DNA of 56,459 nt. It comes from Terriglobia bacterium. Lineage in GTDB: Bacteria; Acidobacteriota; Terriglobia; Bryobacterales; Bryobacteraceae. This document shows, piece after piece, positions 51,292 to 56,459 of the stretch (position 1 is its first letter; each line of letters starts with the position of its first letter). Both the position numbers and the translations under genes were made by a program. The notes below the pieces were generated by a model. That model saw only the letters and a list, made by a program, of their open reading frames with translations. It searched no databases and was not told the DNA's origin. The stretch spans positions 1 through 56,459 of the forward strand of contig JAJPIT010000008.1 of assembly GCA_021324615.1 (NCBI GenBank), given 5' to 3'.

Positions 51292-52149
51292 ATGCGCGCG
51301 ATTGCCGCGATCCTGCTGTTTCCTTTCATCGCCTCGGCCGCGAGTTTTTCCGGCGCGGCGGCGCTGGAGTTCGCCCGCCACGCGGTCTCCTTCGGACCTC
51401 GCCCGCCGGGCTCGGAAGCCAATCGGAAACTGGAAGCCTACATCGTTTCACAGCTCAAACTCGACGGATGCGAAGTGAGCGAAGATCCCTTCACCGCGCA
51501 AACGCCGAATGGCGCCATCGCCATGAAGAACGTGATTGCGAAATTCCCCGGGAAATCGGGACGGGCGATCGTCATTACCGGCCACTTCGACACCAAGCTT
51601 TTTCCGGGGCGGCGATTCGTGGGCGCCAACGACGGCGGATCGTCCACCGGGCTGCTGCTCGAACTCGGCCGCGTGCTTGCCCGCCAGCCGCGCAAGGACG
51701 ACGTTTATCTCGTCTTTTTTGACGGCGAGGAAGCCATTCGCGAACAGTGGGAAGGCGAGGATAATCTCTACGGCAGCCGCCATCTGGACGAGCGCTGGAA
51801 CAAAGACGGCACGCTGCGCCGGGTCATCGCGCTGATCAACGTGGATATGATCGGCGACCGGAGTCTCGGGATCCAGCAGGACACCAACTCCGATGCGCGG
51901 CTGCGCAAACTCATCTGGGCGGAGGCGTCGCAGCTCGGCTACGCCGCCTATTTCGTCGATGGAACGATTTCCGAGGAAGATGATCACATCCCGTTCGTCA
52001 AGCTCGGCGTTCCCGCGGTGGACGTGATTGACGTGGACTATCCTGCCTGGCACACCGACAACGATACGCTGGATAAAATCAGCGCGCAGAGCCTGGAAGT
52101 TGTCGGCACCGTGGTCGCCGGCGTGATCCACCGGCTGGAGCAGCAATAA
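51292..52149 (+). CDS. Exported M28-family zinc peptidase or glutaminyl cyclase
   Basis: A 285-residue M28 protein with a signal peptide (ending IASAAS). Metal ligands and active-site residues are visible: H98 in TGHFDTK, D114 in GANDGGSS, E146/E147 in FFDGEEA, D185 in NVDMIGD and H254 in WHTDNDTLDK. Spacing is closer to glutaminyl cyclases (with VGANDGGSSTG) than to classical aminopeptidases, so N-terminal pyroglutamate formation is possible. It follows the methyltransferase pair at 17 bases and precedes the GT39-like gene by five. Confidence 0.85.
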   Translation: MRAIAAILLFPFIASAASFSGAAALEFARHAVSFGPRPPGSEANRKLEAYIVSQLKLDGCEVSEDPFTAQTPNGAIAMKNVIAKFPGKSGRAIVITGHFDTKLFPGRRFVGANDGGSSTGLLLELGRVLARQPRKDDVYLVFFDGEEAIREQWEGEDNLYGSRHLDERWNKDGTLRRVIALINVDMIGDRSLGIQQDTNSDARLRKLIWAEASQLGYAAYFVDGTISEEDDHIPFVKLGVPAVDVIDVDYPAWHTDNDTLDKISAQSLEVVGTVVAGVIHRLEQQ

Positions 52150-52154
52150 ATCGC

Positions 52155-53564
52155 GTGAATTTCCGGACGGAACGCGCCGCGGCGATTGCTTTCGCGCTGG
52201 CGCGCCTGCTGTTCTGCGTTTACCGCGCCGCCGAACAGTCGATCACGATTGACGAAGCCTACACGTACGAGCGCTTCCTGAGCGGCGGCTGGGGCGCGAT
52301 CTATGGCAAGTACGACGCCAACAATCATGTTTTGTACTCCATCCTGGCGAAGCTTTCGATTCAAACCTTTGGGCTGTCGGAGTTCGCGCTTCGCCTGCCC
52401 AGCCTGATCGCCGGATTTTTTCTCGTAGTGGGAATTTTCGAGCTGCTGCGCATCGCGGTCTGCTCGCCGGCCGTCCGCTGGGTTGCGTTCACCGCCTTGA
52501 GCCTGCATCCGCTGCTGCTGGATTTTTCGATCGCGGCGCGCGGCTACGGAATGGCGCTGGCGTTTCTGGTTTGGTCGATCTATTTTGCGATGCGGCGCGG
52601 TTACCTGGCGAGCGGATCTCTGCTGGGCCTGGCGCTTTCGGCGAATCTCACGATGGTGTTTCCCGCCGCCGGCGTCTTCGGAGCCGTGCTGTTGCTCAAT
52701 CCGGTTCCGTGGCAAGAGCGGGTTCGCAACGCGGCGGTGATGGCCGCGCCGGCGGAAACCATTTTTTGGGCGATCTGTTTCGGGGCGGTGCGCACCGCGG
52801 AGGCGCGCGACTTTTACGCGGGTCTGGAGAGTCTGCGCGACTCGATCGGCCGGCTGATCGAAACTTCCTTTGCCGCCGCGCGGCGCGGCGCGCTGCTCGG
52901 CGGCGAATCGATGCGCCACCTGTTTCAGTTCGCGATGCTGCCCGTGCTGCTGATCTTCATGGCCGGAGCCGCCGCGTCAGCGCTGTTCAAGAACCGCAAG
53001 GAGGGGCTTCGTCTTGTGCCGATCGCTGCGCTGGCGCTTGCTTCGGCGGCGACTCTGGCGGCGCACGGAATTTTCGGGGTGCTCTATCCGGTGGATCGAA
53101 CCGGTCTTTACCTGGTGCTGCTGTTCGCGCTCGGCTGGGCGATCGCGGCGGATCTTGTCCCCAAGCTGCGCGCCGCGAATCTCGCCCTGGGATGCATTGT
53201 GGCGCTGCAATTCGTAACCCAGCTTCACGGCGGGTATTTCACGCTGTGGCGGGATGGGTCGCGAATCAAGGATGCCGCGCTTGCCTTGCGAAGCGTAAGC
53301 GCGCGCCGTCCGGCCGGATCGGTCCGCATCAGCACATCGTGGTATCACCAGGCGGCGATGGAGTTCTATCGCCAGCGATGGAACGTCGTGCAGTGGGCGC
53401 CGATCGTGCGCAATGAGCCGACGCAATTTACGGGACACGATTTTTACGTTCTGAAAGGCGAAGACCCGCAAAGAATCAAGGATGCGGGCATCCGCATCCT
53501 GTTCCGCGACGCGCGCACGGGCCTGGTGGTCGGAATGAACTGGCCGGCCGAGCCGCGGCCCTAA
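52155..53564 (+). CDS. GT39/ArnT-like membrane glycosyltransferase
   Basis: A 469-residue membrane protein with about ten hydrophobic segments, of the PMT/ArnT superfamily that transfers sugars from a lipid carrier. The catalytic acidic pair is D33-E34 in the first external loop (TIDEAYTYE). The mid-part has multiple helices (SLIAGFFLVVGIFELL, LLFALGWAIAADLV) and the C-terminal 100 residues are a soluble domain. The acceptor is unknown. The start is a GTG at 52155. It ends the cluster; its stop overlaps the convergent STAS gene. Confidence 0.82.
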   Translation: MNFRTERAAAIAFALARLLFCVYRAAEQSITIDEAYTYERFLSGGWGAIYGKYDANNHVLYSILAKLSIQTFGLSEFALRLPSLIAGFFLVVGIFELLRIAVCSPAVRWVAFTALSLHPLLLDFSIAARGYGMALAFLVWSIYFAMRRGYLASGSLLGLALSANLTMVFPAAGVFGAVLLLNPVPWQERVRNAAVMAAPAETIFWAICFGAVRTAEARDFYAGLESLRDSIGRLIETSFAAARRGALLGGESMRHLFQFAMLPVLLIFMAGAAASALFKNRKEGLRLVPIAALALASAATLAAHGIFGVLYPVDRTGLYLVLLFALGWAIAADLVPKLRAANLALGCIVALQFVTQLHGGYFTLWRDGSRIKDAALALRSVSARRPAGSVRISTSWYHQAAMEFYRQRWNVVQWAPIVRNEPTQFTGHDFYVLKGEDPQRIKDAGIRILFRDARTGLVVGMNWPAEPRP

Positions 53565-53908
53565 TTCAATCCTTCGCAGGCGGCTTCCACGGTGGGATAA
53601 AACTTGAATACCGTGTCCAGGCGGGTCACGCGGAAGGAATCGCGCACCGCGCCGCTCGCGCCGGCCAGCCGCATCTCTCCGCCCACCGGCATCAGGCGGC
53701 TGTAGGTATCGATGAAGCGCCCGATCCCGGTGGAGTCGATGTGGGTGACGCCGCTGAGATCGAAAATCAGGTTCTTGCGGCCGCTCCTGAGCAGTTCCGG
53801 AACCAGCGATTCCAGTTGCGCCGATTCCTGGCCAAGCATCAGCTTGCCGCGCAGCGTAATCACGCTGGTGGAACTGCTCACGTTCTGTTGTTCAACGGCC
53901 AGCGCCAT
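53561..53908 (-). CDS. STAS-domain anti-sigma factor antagonist
   Basis: A 115-residue STAS protein of the SpoIIAA/RsbV type, which binds an anti-sigma kinase when not phosphorylated. The phosphorylated Ser is S59 in HIDSTGIG, in the loop after DLSGVT. The beta-alpha pattern VITLRGKLMLGQ and NLIFDLSGV matches. Neither an anti-sigma kinase nor an RsbU phosphatase is nearby. It starts two bases after the stop of the DUF1080 gene, so both are likely cotranscribed. Its own stop shares CTAA with the convergent GT39-like gene. Confidence 0.9.
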   Translation of the reverse strand: MALAVEQQNVSSSTSVITLRGKLMLGQESAQLESLVPELLRSGRKNLIFDLSGVTHIDSTGIGRFIDTYSRLMPVGGEMRLAGASGAVRDSFRVTRLDTVFKFYPTVEAACEGLN

Positions 53909-53910
53909 GT

Positions 53911-54963
53911 TTATTCCACTTTTTGGAGGACTTCGTGATATTCCACTTTCTGGCCGTCCGGATGAGTGGTTTCGCCGTCGCGCGTGAGCGTCTTGCCGTC
54001 GGGCGAAACGGTGTAATAGGCCTTGCCGATCAACTGCCGGCCCATTTTGGACTGGACCAGATAAATATGCTCGTCGCGCTTTTTACGAAGATGCGCTTCG
54101 CGCAGCGCGGTGTGGACATAATGGGCGTCGGTCAGCTCCACCGAGACGTGATCGTAGTTGGGCGCGCCGGTCACGCGGTAATCGTAGCCGTCGGTGCGGA
54201 AGAAGTAATTGGCGCCGTGCTTCTGGCCGTCCGAGGTGGTGCTTTCCGACTGATAGCGCAGCCCGTTGCGCTCTTCGAGAATGCGAATCTCAAGCTGCAC
54301 CGGCGGCTCGCCCGCGCTGAACTTTGATTTTTCGCGGTCCAGGCGCCAGGTTCCGGCCAGCGGGGATTTCGGGGGCGGGAGCTCCTTCATCATGACGTTT
54401 CTGAACTCGACGATGCTGCCCTGATTGTGCTGCTGCAAGGCGAGATAGCCGCTGGTGTAGGTGTTTTTTTCGTCGACGTAATCGACGGTCATCTTGTCGT
54501 TCACGAAAATCTGAATATGATTGCCGTCCACGATGACGTGCTGCGTCCACCAGGTGTCGTCGGGGATCAACTGCTGATAGACGGGGACGAAGTTATAGAG
54601 GCTGCCGGTGCGGACCGGGTCCGTGTGGGTATTGTCGATCTGCGCCTCGTAGCCGCTCGGAAATCCGGGCCCGAAGGCGGTGCGGAAATACATGCCGGAG
54701 TTGCCGCCGTGATTGATACGCACCTCGGCCTTGAATTCGCAGTTGACGCACTTGGCGCCCATGTAGAAAAGATGACTGGCCGGCCCGTCGCCGCGGATGG
54801 CTCCGTCTTTGACGGTCCAGGATTCGGGATGCTCGTTGGCTTTCCAGCCTTCCAGCGTCGATCCGTCGAAGATGCGGATCCAGGGGTCTTTTTTATCCGG
54901 TTTATCCGTCTTATTGGCCGCCAAAGACAGCGAAGCCAGGGCGACCAGGAGCAAGGTGCGCAT
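53911..54963 (-). CDS. Exported DUF1080 (3-keto-disaccharide hydrolase-like) protein
   Basis: A 350-residue exported protein with a signal peptide (ending LSLAAN). The DUF1080 lectin-like jellyroll (residues about 28-195) shows IRIFDGSTLEGWKANEHPESWTVKDGAIRG (in parts), the FKAEVRINHGGNSGMYFR strand and the SIVEFRNVMMKEL end. The second half (from about 205, LAGTWRLDREKSKFSAGE) is a separate beta domain common in acidobacterial secreted proteins. DUF1080 proteins bind or cleave sugars, including 3-keto-glycosides. No partner for a sugar pathway is adjacent. Confidence 0.88.
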   Translation of the reverse strand: MRTLLLVALASLSLAANKTDKPDKKDPWIRIFDGSTLEGWKANEHPESWTVKDGAIRGDGPASHLFYMGAKCVNCEFKAEVRINHGGNSGMYFRTAFGPGFPSGYEAQIDNTHTDPVRTGSLYNFVPVYQQLIPDDTWWTQHVIVDGNHIQIFVNDKMTVDYVDEKNTYTSGYLALQQHNQGSIVEFRNVMMKELPPPKSPLAGTWRLDREKSKFSAGEPPVQLEIRILEERNGLRYQSESTTSDGQKHGANYFFRTDGYDYRVTGAPNYDHVSVELTDAHYVHTALREAHLRKKRDEHIYLVQSKMGRQLIGKAYYTVSPDGKTLTRDGETTHPDGQKVEYHEVLQKVE

Positions 54964-55012
54964 TCAATGGCAGTTTAACATTGCGGCGCGAGCGTCGATG
55001 ATTGCCGCAAGC

Positions 55013-55372
55013 CTAACCGCCCACCAGCACGACTCCGCAGAGCACCAGCAAGGCTCCCGCGGCGCGGCGAGCGCCGATTCGCTCGTGCAGCAGAAATTTC
55101 GCGGAAACGGTCTCAAAGACGAAGCTCGCGGCCGAGGCCGGCACGGCGAAACTCAGCGGCTCGGCCTGGACCAGCGCCATGAACGTGAAAAAAGACACGG
55201 CCATGCAGGCGATGGCCAGGGCGAGATCGCGCCGCTCCGCAATTAATTTGAGCAGCCGCCACAGACCGCGCGCATCCACGGAGTGGTGCCCGGCGCGCTT
55301 CATCTCGCGGCTTTGCAGCAGGTCGCTGGCGACCGTGGCCGCGACCATGATTCCCACCAGCAGCCATTTCAT
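55013..55372 (-). CDS. Half-size DMT/EamA-like transporter subunit B
   Basis: A 119-residue membrane protein with four likely helices (MKWLLVGIMVAATVASDLL, LALAIACMAVSFFTFMALV, SFAVPASAASFVFETV, AAGALLVLCGVVLVGG). Such half-size members of the DMT superfamily pair as heterodimers, as in SMR pumps and ArnE/ArnF. The ATG overlaps the stop of the upstream gene by four bases, and that gene is its likely partner. Substrate unknown. The longer frame to 55450 lies in the partner gene. Confidence 0.75.
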   Translation of the reverse strand: MKWLLVGIMVAATVASDLLQSREMKRAGHHSVDARGLWRLLKLIAERRDLALAIACMAVSFFTFMALVQAEPLSFAVPASAASFVFETVSAKFLLHERIGARRAAGALLVLCGVVLVGG

Positions 55373-55773
55373 TCCAGTTCGATCTCCGTGCGATGCTCGC
55401 CGGAGCCGACCAGCGCCGCTCCGCCGGCGATCAGCAGCGTTCCGAGCCATCGCCCGGCGGAAACATTTTCGTGCAGGATCGTTTTTCCCAGGATGGCGGC
55501 GAGAATGTAGCCGGCCGCGGTCACCGGCAGGACGAAGCTCAGATCGGCGAGGCTGAACAGAGCCATCCGCGCCAGCAGCGCCAGGATCAAGGCAGCCACG
55601 CCGCCGGCGACAAACGGATCGAGCATGGCCCGCAGATAGGGCAGGGGACTGGCCGAGATGATCTGTGGCAAGTGTTTCATTCCCCAGGCGAGCGAAAGAT
55701 TCCCGGCGGCTTTGAGCGTGATGAATATCGTGAGGACACTGTAGGTGCGCGCTTTGGGCGGAGGCGATTTCAT
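55369..55773 (-). CDS. Half-size DMT/EamA-like transporter subunit A
   Basis: A 134-residue membrane protein with four helices; the first begins near SVLTIFITLKAAGNLSLAWG and the last is the conserved RWLGTLLIAGGAALVG. The ILHENVSAGRW and LSFVLPVTAAGYILAA elements match the EamA pattern in the half-size form. It is followed directly (ATGA) by a related partner, which supports a two-subunit transporter. PPase lies upstream on the same strand. Confidence 0.75.
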   Translation of the reverse strand: MKSPPPKARTYSVLTIFITLKAAGNLSLAWGMKHLPQIISASPLPYLRAMLDPFVAGGVAALILALLARMALFSLADLSFVLPVTAAGYILAAILGKTILHENVSAGRWLGTLLIAGGAALVGSGEHRTEIELE

Positions 55774-55826
55774 GGGACGTTTCTACGATAGCAGGCGCGC
55801 ATCCCGCCGCGGGCCGGCCGGAGCTT

Positions 55827-56372
55827 TCAGGCGCGCGGCTTGCCGGCGGCGCCTTTCAGATAGCGCTCCCGGGTTTGACGGATGGCGGCGCAGGCCGCTT
55901 CGCGCCCGCGCCATCCATGCACCCGGACGGACTTTCCTTCGAGCTGTTTATAGATGGAAAAAAAATTTTCGATTTCCAAAATTACGTGCGCGGGAACGTC
56001 ATCGCGGCTGCGCATCTGATCGTAGCGGGGATTGCGCAGGGGCACGGCGAGAATTTTGCGATCCGTGCCCTTATCGTCTTCCATTTCGAGAATGCCGACC
56101 GGGCGCACGTCAATCATGCAGCCGGAGAAGGCGGGCTCATCGGCGAGCGCGAGAATATCCATCGGATCGCCGTCTTCGGCGATGGTGCCCGGGATGAATC
56201 CGTAATCGGCGGGATAATGCACGGACGAGTATAGTGTCCGGTCCAGGCGAAAGATTCCCATCCCGATGTCGTATTCGTACTTGTTGGCGGAATTTTTGGG
56301 GATTTCGACGATCATACGCACGGCGTCCGGGCAATCCGCGCCGGGATCGAGGTCGGAGAGTTTGTGCGGCAT
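55827..56372 (-). CDS. ppa: Inorganic pyrophosphatase
   Basis: Family I pyrophosphatase, 181 residues, usual length. The active-site residues of the SxEYD type are seen in NKYEYDIGMG, then HYPADYGFIPGTIAEDGDPMDILAL (in parts) with the metal-binding Asp cluster, and KILAVPLRNPRYDQ. It pulls pyrophosphate-releasing reactions such as nucleotide and lipid synthesis. The ATG is right after a weak CCAGG. It is divergent from a new gene at 56411. Confidence 0.95.
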   Translation of the reverse strand: MPHKLSDLDPGADCPDAVRMIVEIPKNSANKYEYDIGMGIFRLDRTLYSSVHYPADYGFIPGTIAEDGDPMDILALADEPAFSGCMIDVRPVGILEMEDDKGTDRKILAVPLRNPRYDQMRSRDDVPAHVILEIENFFSIYKQLEGKSVRVHGWRGREAACAAIRQTRERYLKGAAGKPRA

Positions 56373-56410
56373 CCTGGTTCTCGGTAGACTTCAAGGAATT
56401 GGAGGTTTTC

Positions 56411-56459
56411 ATGCGTCTTGCCGCTACCGCCGTAGCCGTCACGTTTTCCGCTTTCGCCC
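56411..56459 (+). CDS. Start of an exported protein (cut by window end)
   Basis: An ATG with GGAGG eight bases upstream begins MRLAATAVAVTFSAFA, the start of a signal peptide, and runs off the window. Product unknown. Confidence 0.6.
   Translation, partial: MRLAATAVAVTFSAFA

Overview
The window reads as one contiguous piece of a GC-rich Gram-negative chromosome, most likely an acidobacterium of the Solibacter/Bryobacter type. The grounds are gene content: a VWFA-related protein of the acidobacterial kind, a cytochrome c fused to a copper-monooxygenase-like domain, a Tat-exported sugar-phosphate isomerase-like protein, many secreted proteins of unknown role, plus KdsC, TonB and AsmA proteins that imply an outer membrane. 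All calls were made by eye from the sequence; no database search was run. I found no rRNA, tRNA, CRISPR array, prophage or replication origin. The only mobile DNA is a frameshifted transposase fragment at the left edge.

Layout. 1-526: broken transposase. 613-4120 (minus): thiD and three coupled genes for secreted proteins. 4276-7321 (plus): a radical SAM protein, then a nucleoside transporter coupled to purine nucleoside phosphorylase. 7318-11514 (minus): a secreted coiled-coil protein, a PadR repressor with two membrane proteins, an outer-membrane barrel-like protein with a clear promoter/operator, and 6-phosphogluconate dehydrogenase. 11733-17478 (plus): Hsp20, a lipase-maturation-factor-like protein, a phytoene-dehydrogenase-like oxidoreductase, and a cytochrome c/copper protein with a secreted partner. 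17506-23501 (minus): cobalt-type nitrile hydratase (alpha, beta, accessory), an EF-G paralogue and a penicillin-acylase-family hydrolase with a possible structured leader. 23789-26525 (plus): two small unknown proteins and an S9 peptidase. 26538-30390 (minus): a class A penicillin-binding protein, a membrane zinc-ribbon protein and nagB. 30549-31625 (plus): a Tat-like mini-ORF and a Tat-exported isomerase-like protein. 31628-36395 (minus): AsmA, a MobA-like nucleotidyltransferase and XdhC, all coupled, then an M48 protease. 36648-40474: a class V aminotransferase, rhodanese, KdsC and the VWFA protein, ending in an 82-bp tandem repeat. 40606-45730: ComM, a Gfo/Idh/MocA oxidoreductase, a TonB protein and a FliA-type sigma factor behind a 387-bp non-coding stretch. 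45755-48524 (minus): a cytidylate-kinase-like protein, an aminotransferase and RodZ. 48601-53564 (plus): a surface-glycan cluster (GT2, two methyltransferases, M28 peptidase, GT39-like protein). 53561-56372 (minus): STAS, DUF1080, two half-size DMT transporters and inorganic pyrophosphatase. A new secreted gene begins at 56411.

The genes form short operons tied by four-base stop/start overlaps (eleven seen). I do not see one large undescribed system. The items most worth checking are the promoter/operator at 10398-10443, the stem-closed leader of the acylase gene at 23523-23602, the apparent CTG start at 49641, TATAAT boxes placed for leaderless mRNAs at nagB and xdhC, the 82-bp repeat at 40441-40605, and the cysteine-rich radical SAM protein beside the secreted-protein operon.
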